Source of the DNA: Streptomyces sp. NBC_01233
GTDB taxonomy: Bacteria; Actinomycetota; Actinomycetes; Streptomycetales; Streptomycetaceae
Assembly: GCF_035989305.1 (NCBI RefSeq)
Contig: NZ_CP108514.1
Coordinates: 2,666,501-2,730,500, forward strand
Length of the DNA: 64,000 nt
Direction of reading: 5' to 3'
Numbering within the stretch: position 1 is the first letter of the stretch; each line of letters starts with the position of its first letter. The notes under the pieces are model-generated. The model was not told the origin of the DNA. It was given only the letters and a program-made list of their open reading frames with translations, and did no database searches. Below, piece after piece: positions 56,924 to 64,000 of the stretch. The position numbers were made by a program, and so were the translations under genes.

Positions 56924-58285
56924 TTACGAAACGCGCGAAAGCCGCTTCAGGAGCAAAGCGGACGTCACGGGCCGCGCACCCGCCTTGGCCACCCCGTCGG
57001 CGACCTCCCGGTCCGTCGAGACCACGACCACCGGCCGGCCGGGCGGTTCGGCGCGCACCAGCTGACGGATCAGCTCGTCCGCCGTCACCCCCGCCTTGGA
57101 GAACAGCACCCGCACCCCGCGCGGCGGGGCGAGCAGCACCGGGGCCGCCAGTTCCGCCCCGTCGAAGACACAGGTCATCTCCGCGCCCGTCTGCGCGGCC
57201 AGCATCGACAGCCCGCCCAGCAGCCGCAGCCGCTGCTTCTCCAGCGGCATCGTCGGATAGCCGGTCTTGGTCACGTTGTAGCCGTCGACCACCAGATGTG
57301 CCTGGGGCAGCGCCAACAACTGGTCCAGCAGCGCCGGATCCGTCTCGGACAGGGCGCGCGCCGCGATGTCCTTCGGCGTCATCCGGCCCGGCTCCACCGC
57401 GTCCACGGTGTCGGCCGGGCGCGTGTTCACGGGCGGCAGCGCCAGCTCGCGGCGCAGTCCCTGGGCCGCGTCCAGCACGGTGTCCAGCAGCAGCCGCAGC
57501 CGCATGTCCTCGATGCTGCGCCCCTCGCGGGTGGCCCGGCGCGAGGTCTCCAGCGCCGCCTCCACCTCCGCGAGGCGGGACTTGAGCCGCCGGCTCTCGC
57601 TCTCGGCGGCGGCCACCCGGGTGGCCGCGTCGCCGCGGATCCCGTCGACCTCGGCGGTCAGCTTGCGCAGGGCCGCCTCGCCGCGCTTGACGTCGCTGAG
57701 GGCGCTGCGCAGCTTGCGCTGAAGCGATTCCGCTTCCTTGCGGGCCGCGTCCAGCTCCACGCGCACGTGCTCGCCGCCCGTGCGCTGCAGTTCCCGGGCG
57801 TGGGCCAGCTCCTCGCGCAGCCGCTCCAGCTCGCGCCGGGTCTCCTCGCCGACCCGCTCGGCGTCGGCGCGCTGCGCCTCCTCGCCCGCGGCGGCCACCA
57901 GCTTGACCCAGCCGGCCGGCCTCAGCACGAACGCGGCGGCCGCCACGTCCAGCGGATCCGCGGCGGCGGGCGGCGCACCCGACTCCAGCGCGGCGGCCAG
58001 CTCCGCCTGCGCCTCGCGCAGTTTCTCGGCGACCCGGCTGCGGAACACGGCGTCGGTCTCGACCGCCGTGGCCATGGCATTGCCCGCGAACTTGGCGCGC
58101 CGGGTCGGGGTGAAACGGGCGTACTGGCGCAACTGCGCCGGCAGGTCCGCGACCGTCAGTGCGCCGAAGGCGTCCGAGACGAGCGCGACGACCCGCCGCC
58201 GCACGCCTTCCGGCAGCGGGCGGTCGAGTGCCTCGGCGGCGTCGCCGGCCGCATCGGCCGGCTCAGCGCCGCTTGCTGGCTCCAC
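56924..58285 (-). CDS. NYN (PIN-like) domain protein with coiled coil
   Basis: 453 aa. The N-terminal 110 residues are helical, the centre (about 130-250) is a long charged coiled coil, and the C-terminal domain starts AHLVVDGYNVTKTGYPTMPLEKQR, the YacP-like NYN nuclease signature, with further Asp in CVFDGAE, VLFSKAGVTADELI and VVVVSTDREVADG. An RNase acting on RNA is likely. The GTG start at 58285 has GGGGTGA upstream. It shares the strand with the small zinc-ribbon gene upstream. Confidence 0.88.
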   Translation of the reverse strand: MEPASGAEPADAAGDAAEALDRPLPEGVRRRVVALVSDAFGALTVADLPAQLRQYARFTPTRRAKFAGNAMATAVETDAVFRSRVAEKLREAQAELAAALESGAPPAAADPLDVAAAAFVLRPAGWVKLVAAAGEEAQRADAERVGEETRRELERLREELAHARELQRTGGEHVRVELDAARKEAESLQRKLRSALSDVKRGEAALRKLTAEVDGIRGDAATRVAAAESESRRLKSRLAEVEAALETSRRATREGRSIEDMRLRLLLDTVLDAAQGLRRELALPPVNTRPADTVDAVEPGRMTPKDIAARALSETDPALLDQLLALPQAHLVVDGYNVTKTGYPTMPLEKQRLRLLGGLSMLAAQTGAEMTCVFDGAELAAPVLLAPPRGVRVLFSKAGVTADELIRQLVRAEPPGRPVVVVSTDREVADGVAKAGARPVTSALLLKRLSRVS

Positions 58286-58328
58286 AATCCGTCACCCCTA
58301 CCGTGATCTACGTGTGGGCACGCCTCCG

Positions 58329-58568
58329 TCAGGAGTCCGCGCCCGGCCTGTCCACGAGCTCGATCTGGTCCACCGCGTTGCACCAGCGGCAGCGGACCGA
58401 CTCGATGGTCTCATTGACCACCTCGCGTTCCTCGACCTTGGGCTCCCCGGCGAGGTCCAGGTGGACGTACTCGACGACCTTCGACGAACGGGTGACGTCG
58501 AAGCGCGTGAGGTTGCCGCACAGGGTGCAACGCCACCGGGTGGTGTCGGTCGGCAGGGGAACCGTCAT
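58329..58568 (-). CDS. Small zinc-ribbon protein
   Basis: 79 aa. Two CxxC pairs, WRCTLCGNLTRFDVTR and VRCRWCNAVDQIE, can bind one zinc. The middle is acidic. ATG at 58568 has AAGGAGAG. It lies 43 nt upstream of the NYN gene and may be co-transcribed. Function unknown. Confidence 0.88.
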   Translation of the reverse strand: MTVPLPTDTTRWRCTLCGNLTRFDVTRSSKVVEYVHLDLAGEPKVEEREVVNETIESVRCRWCNAVDQIELVDRPGADS

Positions 58569-58635
58569 CAGGCCGCTCTCTCCTTCGTAGCTGATTCAAT
58601 TAAAGCCGTCCGCGCCGCCGTCCGCGCAGCTCTCC

Positions 58636-58675
58636 GCGTCTGTCTGCGTCTGTCTGCGTCTGTCTGCGTCTGTCT
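58636..58675. repeat. Four perfect copies of a 10-bp tandem repeat
   Basis: GCGTCTGTCT is repeated four times without a mismatch in the divergent spacer between the zinc-ribbon and rhomboid genes, 69 bp from the rhomboid start. Perfect identity suggests recent expansion by slippage. Confidence 0.95.
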
Positions 58676-58744
58676 TCACCGGCCGGCGGACCGCAGCTCG
58701 TAACCCTACGGCCTGCCACCGCCTCAGGTGGGTCCCGTTGCGTC

Positions 58745-59479
58745 ATGCTCTGTCACATGATCGTAAGGTGGCGGGCCGTACGCGAGGCTGCCCGGGGACC
58801 GGTGGTCACCCATGCGCTGATCGCGGGCTGCGGTGTGGTGTTCGTACTCGGTCCTGCCTCGGGGCTCAATCCGGTCTACGGGACGGGCGACGAGCTGCTG
58901 GCCGCCGGCACCGCGTACTTCCGGCGCTGGGGCGTGGTCCCGGACGAGCTCTTCACGGCCACCCCGCGCGCCTGGCTGACCCCGCTGACGGCGCTGTTCG
59001 TCCACGGCAGCTGGCTGCACCTGCTCGGGAACATGCTCTTCCTCTACGTCTTCGGGGCGATGGCGGAGGAGCGGATGGGCCGACCGGCGTTCCTCGTCTT
59101 CTACATCTGCACGGGGTACGTGGCGCTGGCGGCGTACGCGGCGGCCAACGCGGGATCCCCGCAGACCCTGGTGGGGGCGTCCGGAGCGATCTCGGCGGTC
59201 CTGGGCGCCTTCCTCTACCTGCTCCCGCGGGCGAGGGTGACGAGCCTGTTCCCCTTCCTGTTCTTCCTGCCGCTGCGGTTCCCGGCGTGGCTCGTGCTGC
59301 TGTTCTGGTTCGCCCTCCAATGGGTGGCCGCCCACCGGGCGGGAAGCGGCCCCGGGGTCGCGTACCTGGCCCACCTGGTGGGCTTCTCGGTCGGGTTCTT
59401 CTACGCGTGGGCCCGCTATCGGGGTACGACTAGAGTGAGGCGACCAGCGACGGCCACCGAGGGAGACAGCCAGCCGTGA
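58745..59479 (+). CDS. Rhomboid-family intramembrane serine protease
   Basis: 244 aa, about six or seven helices. FVHGSWLHLLGNMLFLYVFGAMAEE supplies the conserved His/Asn, GASGAISAV the nucleophile Ser146, and YLAHLVGFSVGF the catalytic His210. It should be active; the substrate is unknown. The start is uncertain: ATG at 58745, or ATG at 58757 with CATGCT 7 nt upstream. It overlaps the next gene by 4 nt (GTGA). Confidence 0.93.
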   Translation: MLCHMIVRWRAVREAARGPVVTHALIAGCGVVFVLGPASGLNPVYGTGDELLAAGTAYFRRWGVVPDELFTATPRAWLTPLTALFVHGSWLHLLGNMLFLYVFGAMAEERMGRPAFLVFYICTGYVALAAYAAANAGSPQTLVGASGAISAVLGAFLYLLPRARVTSLFPFLFFLPLRFPAWLVLLFWFALQWVAAHRAGSGPGVAYLAHLVGFSVGFFYAWARYRGTTRVRRPATATEGDSQP

Positions 59480-59757
59480 TCACCGCGATCGTGCTCATCA
59501 AGACCAGCGTGGACCGCATCCCCGAGATCGCCGAGTCCATCGCCGCGCTGGACAGCGTCAGCGAGGTCTACTCCGTCACGGGGACGTACGACCTGATCGC
59601 ACTGGTCCGCGTGGCCCGCCACGAGAACCTGGCGGACATCATCCCCGGCCGCATCAGCAAGATCCCGGGCGTCGAGGCGACGGACACCCACGTGGCCTTC
59701 CGCACCTACTCCCAGCACGACCTGGAAGCGGCGTTCGCGATCGGCCTGGACGCGTAG
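59476..59757 (+). CDS. Lrp/AsnC-type ligand-binding (RAM) domain protein without HTH
   Basis: 93 aa: MITAIVLIKTSVDRIPEIAESIAALDSVSEVYSVTGTYDLIALVRV is a stand-alone RAM fold with no DNA-binding domain. Such proteins bind amino acids or partner with full-length Lrp proteins. GTG at 59476 has GAGGGA and is coupled to the rhomboid gene. Ligand unknown. Confidence 0.92.
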   Translation: MITAIVLIKTSVDRIPEIAESIAALDSVSEVYSVTGTYDLIALVRVARHENLADIIPGRISKIPGVEATDTHVAFRTYSQHDLEAAFAIGLDA

Positions 59758-59764
59758 AGCCTCC

Positions 59765-60100
59765 GGCGCGGTCTGCGGCCGGCCCGGGCTTCGCCCCGCC
59801 CCGATACCCGCGCGCGGCCCCGGCTTCGGTACGCCTCAAGCGCCGGCGGGGCTGGGACGGCGCCCTGAAGCAGGACCCGTAGGCCCGGCCGTCCCGGGGT
59901 CCCTCCGGGACGTCTCCTCGGCTCGCGCCTGCGGGCACGTCAAGGCCGCTGAGGGCGGTTGCGCGCTCGTCCTGCGGGGACGTCCCTGCGTGCCCCCGCT
60001 CCCCCACCCGCCTGCGGCACGCCGAGCCGGGGTGAAATTCCAGCCTCGCCGGCGTTTGAGGCGCGGGGTCCGGGGCGGAGCCCCGTGCGACGGCGCCGCA
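59765..60100. repeat. Intergenic region with CTCAAACGCCGGCG-type repeats
   Basis: There is no gene in this 346-bp gap between convergent genes. CCTCAAGCGCCGGCGGGGCTGGG (about 59835-59857) and an inverted CAGCCTCGCCGGCGTTTGAGGCGCGG (about 60042-60067) with GGGGCGGAGCCCC are copies of the dispersed family. Confidence 0.7.
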
Positions 60101-60103
60101 CGC

Positions 60104-61495
60104 TCAGACGGCCGGGACGCAGCGGCCCTCCTCCGTGCGGTACTGCCACTTGGCGCCGTCCGCGACGAGCTCCTTCACCGCGCGGACGAAGCGCTCCACG
60201 TGCTCGTCCGGGGTGCCCGCGCCGAAGCTGACGCGGATCGCGTTCAGGGAGCGCTCCCCCGGGGCCGCCTCGGGGGCGCCGCATTCGCCCTGGGCCTGCG
60301 GCTCGCTGCCCAGGAGGGTGCGGACCAGCGGGTGGGCGCAGAACAGGCCGTCGCGGACGCCGATCCCGTACTCCGCGGACAGCGCGGCGGCGAAGTGGGA
60401 GCTGTTCCAGCCGTCCACGACGAAGGAGATGACGCCGACGCGCGGGGCCTCGTCCCCGAAGAGGGACAGGACGCGGACCGCCGGGACCTCCGCCAGGCCC
60501 TCGCGCACCTTCGCGATGAGGTGGCGCTCGCGGGCGACGAGGCTGTCGAAGCCCGCCCCGGTCAGGGCCTTGCAGGCCGAGGCGATGGAGTAGACGCCGA
60601 TGACGTTCGGGGAACCGGCCTCGTGGCGGGCGGCCGTGGTGTGCCACTCGACGTCCACGCCGCCGTCCTCGCGCCGGGCCACCTTGCGGGAGGCACCGCC
60701 GCCCGCGAGGTACGGCTCGGCCTGCTGCAGCCAGTCCGCGCGGCCGGCGAGCACGCCCGAGCCGAAGGGCGCGTAGAGCTTGTGTCCGGAGAAGGCGACC
60801 CAGTCCACGTCCAGGTCCTGGACCGAGACGGGGTGGTGCGGGGCCAGCTGGGCGGCGTCCAGGACGATCCGCGCGCCGTGGGCGTGCGCGGCGGCGGCGA
60901 GTTCCTTCACCGGCCACAGTTCACCGGTGACGTTGGAGGCGCCGGTGACGCAGACCAGGGCCGGGCCGTAAGGCTCGCGGTCGGCGAGGGCCCGCTCCAG
61001 GGTGGCGACGGCCTCGTCCGGGGTGCGCGGGGCGTTGAGGTAGGTGACCTGCGCGTTCGTCCACGGCAGCAGCGAGGCGTGGTGCTCGGTCTCGAAGACG
61101 AACACCTGGCAGTCGGCGGGAAGCACGGCGGCGAGCAGGTTCAGCGAGTCGGTGGTGGACCGGGTGAAGATCACCTGGTCGGCGGGGCGGCAGTCGAGGA
61201 ACTCGGCGACCGTGACCCGGCTCTGCTCGAAGAGGTCGGTGGAGAGCTGCGAGAGGTACCCGGCGCCGCGGTGCACGCTGCCGTAGTACGGGGCGTAGGC
61301 GGCCACGTCGTCCCAGACCCGCTGGAGCGCCGGGGCGCTGGCCGCGTAGTCCAGGGCCGCGTAGGTGACCTCGCCGCCGGTGACGAGCGGAACGGTGACG
61401 TCCCGGCCGAGCACCGGCAGCGGCTCGGCACAGGCGGGGCCCTCGGCGGTGTCGGTGGCGACGGAGGTGGTGGCGGCGTTCAGGAATGCGGACAT
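60104..61495 (-). CDS. Class V aminotransferase, cysteine desulfurase-like
   Basis: A 463-aa PLP enzyme. YAALDYAASAPALQRVWDDV, FTRSTTDSLNLLA, ETEHHASLLPW, IVLDAAQLAPHHP and the Schiff-base Lys in VDWVAFSGHKLYAPFGSG follow the SufS/CsdA pattern. Whether it is a desulfurase is unproven: I cannot place the persulfide Cys with certainty (FCAHPLVR is a candidate loop). ATG at 61495 has GGGAG. A SAM-IV riboswitch about 230 nt upstream links it to sulfur amino-acid metabolism. Confidence 0.9.
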   Translation of the reverse strand: MSAFLNAATTSVATDTAEGPACAEPLPVLGRDVTVPLVTGGEVTYAALDYAASAPALQRVWDDVAAYAPYYGSVHRGAGYLSQLSTDLFEQSRVTVAEFLDCRPADQVIFTRSTTDSLNLLAAVLPADCQVFVFETEHHASLLPWTNAQVTYLNAPRTPDEAVATLERALADREPYGPALVCVTGASNVTGELWPVKELAAAAHAHGARIVLDAAQLAPHHPVSVQDLDVDWVAFSGHKLYAPFGSGVLAGRADWLQQAEPYLAGGGASRKVARREDGGVDVEWHTTAARHEAGSPNVIGVYSIASACKALTGAGFDSLVARERHLIAKVREGLAEVPAVRVLSLFGDEAPRVGVISFVVDGWNSSHFAAALSAEYGIGVRDGLFCAHPLVRTLLGSEPQAQGECGAPEAAPGERSLNAIRVSFGAGTPDEHVERFVRAVKELVADGAKWQYRTEEGRCVPAV

Positions 61496-61693
61496 GGCGG
61501 TATCTCCCGGCAGGCAGGGCTGAATGGCTTCGGTGTGTCCGTACGCGGGTGCGGCCGTGCGGCCGTCCGGGGTACGGGAAAGCCCTCGGGCCGGACCTGA
61601 CGGTCGGCGGGGGTACACGGAAGTGACCCTGATCCGAGGGGTGAAGTAGGGGCGGAGTCGCCCTATCGCATTCGCTTGCTCACGGAAAACGCT

Positions 61694-61725
61694 CCTCGAG
61701 AAGACCAGGACCCCTGGTATCGAGG
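61694..61725 (-). terminator. Expression-platform terminator after the SAM-IV riboswitch
   Basis: On the minus strand CCTCGA-ACCAGG pairs with CCTGGT-TCGAGG (6 + 6 bp with small internal loops), followed by GAGCGTTTTCC with a run of four T. It abuts the 3' end of the aptamer, so SAM-dependent premature termination is plausible. Confidence 0.75.
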
Positions 61726-61842
61726 GATCCGCGCTTGCCGTAGGCCTTGCTGCCTACGACCTGGTCATCACCCGGGGCACCCCGCCACGGAAGGAGGGTT
61801 GCCGGACAGCAAGCCGGGGCCTAAACGCTGTCACTCGTGACC
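61726..61842 (-). promoter_or_regulatory. SAM-IV riboswitch
   Basis: On the minus strand GGTCACGAGTGACAGCG, GGCCCCGGCTTGCTGTCCGG, CAACCCTCC, GCGGGGTGCCCCGGGTGATG, ACCAGG and a final CGGCAAGCGCGGATC follow the actinobacterial SAM-IV aptamer almost block for block. The 117-nt length agrees with the known aptamer (about 119 nt). The GGTCA...TGACC closing stem and the CGTAGGC/GCCTACG 3' hairpin are intact. The downstream gene is the class V aminotransferase. Confidence 0.95.
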
Positions 61843-61880
61843 TGGTCAGCATCCTGCCACATGATCCTCCGCGCGCAAGA

Positions 61881-61905
61881 CCCCGGTCCGAATGGCGGAC
61901 CGGGG
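61881..61905 (-). terminator. Terminator of trpD
   Basis: A 10-bp perfect stem CCCCGGTCCG / CGGACCGGGG with 5-nt loop lies 34 nt after the trpD stop on the minus strand, followed by CTT, and separates trpD from the SAM-IV leader. Confidence 0.85.
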
Positions 61906-61938
61906 CCTTGGCTCGAAACGATCGGCGGGCCGTCGGGA

Positions 61939-63003
61939 TCAGGCGTTGCTGGCCGCCACCCACCGCTCCAGTGCCGCACGCGCCGCACCCGAGTCGATGG
62001 ACTCCGCCGCGCGGGTGATGCCGGCGGCGAGCTGCTCCTCCAGCGTGCCCGTACCGGGGTCCAGGGCCACCAGGGCCGCCGCCGAGTTCAGCAGCACGGC
62101 GTCGCGGACCGGGCCGGTCTCGCCGGCCAGCAGGCGGCGCGCCACGTCCGCGTTGTACGAGGGGTCGCCGCCGGCCAGCGCCGAGACGTCGACCAGGTCG
62201 ATGCCGATGTCGCGCGGGTCGAAGACCTGCTCCGCCACCTTGCCGTCCCGGACCCACCACACCCGCGAGGTCGCCGTCGTGGTCAGCTCGTCCAGGCCGT
62301 CGTCACCGCGGAAGACCAGCGCGGAGGAGCCCCGTTCGGCGAGCACGCCCGCGATGATCGGAGCCATCCGGGGGTCGGCCACGCCGGTCGCCTGGGCGCG
62401 CACCCGGGCCGGGTTGGTCAGCGGGCCCAGCGCGTTGAAGAAGGTCCGGATGCCCAGTTCCTTGCGGGCCGCCGCCACGTGCCGCAGCGCCGGGTGGAAC
62501 TTCACCGCGAAGCAGAAGGTGATGCCGGCCTCCTCGGCGACCTCCACGACCCGCGCCAGGCTGAGGTTGAGGTTCACCCCGAGCTTCTCCAGGACGTCCG
62601 AGGAGCCGCTCGCGGAGGAGGCCGCCCGGTTTCCGTGCTTGACGACCTTGGCACCGGTTCCGGCCACCACGACCGCCGACATCGTCGAGATGTTCACCGT
62701 TTTGGCCCCGTCGCCGCCCGTGCCGACGATGTCCACCGTCCGGCCCGGCACCTCGATCAGGTTGGCGTGCCCGTACATGGCCCGTACGAGGCCGTTGATC
62801 TCCGCGACCGTCTCCCCCTTCGCCCGCAGCGCGACGGTGAAGCCGGCGATCTGGGCGTCGGTGGCCTCCCCGCGCATGATCCGGTCCATGGCCCAGGCGG
62901 TGTCGTCCGCACGCAGGTCCTGGCCGGTCAGCAGAGCCTCGAGGACGCCCGGCCAGCCACGGGCCGCCACGCTGTCGCCGCCTGCCGGGGTCACCACGTT
63001 CAT
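61939..63003 (-). CDS. trpD: TrpD, anthranilate phosphoribosyltransferase
   Basis: 354 aa; transfers phosphoribose from PRPP to anthranilate. The PRPP loop [52 protein letters not shown] and the metal-binding FRGDDGLDE are all present, so it should be active. ATG at 63003 has CAGGAG. It stands apart from trpE (about 29 kb away), next to the bc1 genes, as in mycobacteria. No Trp leader peptide is visible before it. Confidence 0.96.
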   Translation of the reverse strand: MNVVTPAGGDSVAARGWPGVLEALLTGQDLRADDTAWAMDRIMRGEATDAQIAGFTVALRAKGETVAEINGLVRAMYGHANLIEVPGRTVDIVGTGGDGAKTVNISTMSAVVVAGTGAKVVKHGNRAASSASGSSDVLEKLGVNLNLSLARVVEVAEEAGITFCFAVKFHPALRHVAAARKELGIRTFFNALGPLTNPARVRAQATGVADPRMAPIIAGVLAERGSSALVFRGDDGLDELTTTATSRVWWVRDGKVAEQVFDPRDIGIDLVDVSALAGGDPSYNADVARRLLAGETGPVRDAVLLNSAAALVALDPGTGTLEEQLAAGITRAAESIDSGAARAALERWVAASNA

Positions 63004-63080
63004 GGTCCGCTCCTGCTGCTCGTCAAGGTTTCCACGTCGGATGGGAACGGGTTCAGCCTATCCAGCCCCGAAGACGGCAA

Positions 63081-63111
63081 AGAGCCCCGTCCAGACACTG
63101 GACGGGGCTCT
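63081..63111 (-). terminator. Terminator of qcrB
   Basis: A perfect 13-bp stem AGAGCCCCGTCCA / TGGACGGGGCTCT with 5-nt loop lies 57 nt after the qcrB stop on the minus strand, between it and the trpD start. Confidence 0.9.
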
Positions 63112-63168
63112 CGCCGTGGCGACACCAGGACTGACCTGAATCAGTCCCTCATTCGGTCGTGCAGGGGA

Positions 63169-64000
63169 TCAGTGGTGGCCGTGGCCGGCCTGGATCTCCT
63201 TGTACTCCTCCACCGTGGGCTTCGGAATCTGGTTGTTCTCGGCGTAGAAGCCCTTGCTGAGCTTCGCGCGCAGCTTCTCCGTGGCCTTCACCTTGCGCTC
63301 GACACCGTTCTCGTCGACCGTCGGGCCGATCTCGATCGGCTTGTACTGCTCGTGCGCGGTGAGGGTGTGCAGCTTGCCCTGCGGGAGCGGCTCGTGGACC
63401 TCGACGAACTCACCGTGCGGCAGACGCTTGATGATGCCGGTCTCGCGACCGTGCAGCACCTTGTCGTGGTCCCGGCGCTGGAGGCCGAGGCAGATCCGCT
63501 TGGTGACGATGAAGGCGAGGACCGGGACGACGAAGAAGCCGATCCGGACGAACCAGGTGATCGAGTTGATCGACAGGTGGAAGTACTGGGCGAACATGTC
63601 GTTGCCGCCGCCGATGAGGAGCACGATGTACTCCGCGATCCAGGCGACACCGAAGGCCGTACGGGTCGGGACGTTGCGCGGGCGGTCCAGGATGTGGTGC
63701 TCGCGCTTGTCCCCGGTGACCCAGGACTCGATGAACGGCCAGACGGCGATCGCACCCAGCACCAGCGGGAAGAGCAGCAGCGGGATGAACACGCCCAGGA
63801 CGAGCGTGTGGCCCCACAGGTTGATCTCCCAGCCGGGCATGGCACGGATCAGGCCTTCCGGCATGCCCATGTACCAGTCGGGCTGCGCACCAGTGGACAC
63901 GTGGTCCGGGCGGTACGGGCCGAGCGCCCAGATCGGGTTGATCGAGGCGATGGCCGCGACGGCCGAGATGACACCGAAGACCAGGAAGAAGAAGCCTCCG
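63169..64000 (-). CDS. qcrB: QcrB, cytochrome b subunit of the bc1 complex (C-terminal part)
   Basis: About 277 codons of the 3' part are in the window; the frame stays open to the edge (GFFFLVFGVISAVAAIASINPIWALGPYRPD...). QPDWYMGMPEGLIRAMPGWEINLWG is the conserved quinol-site region with the PDWY form of the PEWY motif. Further helices (LGVFIPLLLFPLVLGAIAVWPFI, VAWIAEYIVLLIGG, WFVRIGFFVVPVLAFIVTKRICLGL) follow. The long hydrophilic tail ends HGHH, as in actinobacteria. It belongs to the membrane qcrCAB respiratory complex. Confidence 0.97.
   Translation of the reverse strand, partial: GGFFFLVFGVISAVAAIASINPIWALGPYRPDHVSTGAQPDWYMGMPEGLIRAMPGWEINLWGHTLVLGVFIPLLLFPLVLGAIAVWPFIESWVTGDKREHHILDRPRNVPTRTAFGVAWIAEYIVLLIGGGNDMFAQYFHLSINSITWFVRIGFFVVPVLAFIVTKRICLGLQRRDHDKVLHGRETGIIKRLPHGEFVEVHEPLPQGKLHTLTAHEQYKPIEIGPTVDENGVERKVKATEKLRAKLSKGFYAENNQIPKPTVEEYKEIQAGHGHH

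Overview
The window is chromosomal DNA of a Streptomyces species. The evidence is a very high G+C content with strong third-position GC bias, many GTG/TTG starts, and a gene order recognisable as the Streptomyces block running from the division and cell-wall (dcw) cluster to the cytochrome bc1 genes. The same backbone is known in Mycobacterium tuberculosis, from murE/pbpB/mraW through pknL, aroG, an acyltransferase, an ArsA-like ATPase, fadD15, pimB', NlpC/P60 and trpD to qcrB. The window starts inside murE and ends inside qcrB, both on the minus strand. I see no insertion sequence, prophage, integrase, CRISPR array, rRNA or intact tRNA.

Layout. 1-3.8 kb: murE (5' end), ftsI, ftsL, rsmH on the minus strand, with no mraZ. 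4.1-9.6 kb: beta-carbonic anhydrase, then a translationally coupled moxR / DUF58 / transglutaminase operon. 9.6-10.3 kb: gene-free GC repeats and a very strong hairpin. 10.3-14.0 kb: a three-gene unit of a degenerate ABC ATPase, a YhgE-type membrane protein and a TetR repressor, with a perfect 28-bp palindrome just upstream. 14.1-20.3 kb: HEPN protein, methyltransferase, DUF3040, DUF4126, FAD oxidoreductase, membrane protein, metF. 20.4-25.3 kb: thiE on the minus strand and a TPP-riboswitch-controlled thiO-thiS-thiG operon, with an Rv2175c-like DNA-binding protein and a flavoprotein reductase. 25.4-28.2 kb: PASTA Ser/Thr kinase and endonuclease IV. 28.2-30.6 kb: metal handling, with a His-rich DUF4396 protein behind a copper-type (CsoR-like) operator, a sulfite-oxidase-like protein, bacterioferritin, and bfd behind two iron boxes.

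30.6-35.5 kb: class II DAHP synthase, divergent from a TrpE-TrpG fusion that is preceded by a 22-codon leader peptide with three consecutive Trp codons and a terminator (attenuation), then pfkA. 35.6-45.1 kb: the MacRS-type two-component system, PlsC acyltransferase, esterase, a membrane protein, an EEP-family phosphatase, glucokinase glkA, the DUF5304 protein next to it, an ArsA-like ATPase, an SRPBCC protein and a metallophosphoesterase. 45.3-47.1 kb: long-chain acyl-CoA ligase. 47.1-51.9 kb: an accessory block with a propeller fragment, DyP peroxidase, a broken amine oxidase and a secreted cholesterol oxidase, interrupting the conserved ligase-mannosyltransferase pair. 52-58.6 kb: PimB'-like glycosyltransferase, metallopeptidase-like lipoprotein, two NlpC/P60 hydrolases, NYN-domain protein and a zinc ribbon. 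58.7-64 kb: rhomboid protease, Lrp-type ligand-binding protein, a class V aminotransferase behind a SAM-IV riboswitch, trpD and qcrB.

Themes. RNA-level and repressor control is dense: TPP and SAM-IV riboswitches, Trp attenuation, a TetR palindrome, a CsoR-like box and iron boxes. About ten genes have a TANNNT -10 element only 6-7 nt before the start codon and little or no Shine-Dalgarno sequence, which suggests leaderless mRNAs. Two unrelated P-loop ATPases carry Arg in place of the Walker A Lys. Two families of short GC-rich repeats recur between genes.
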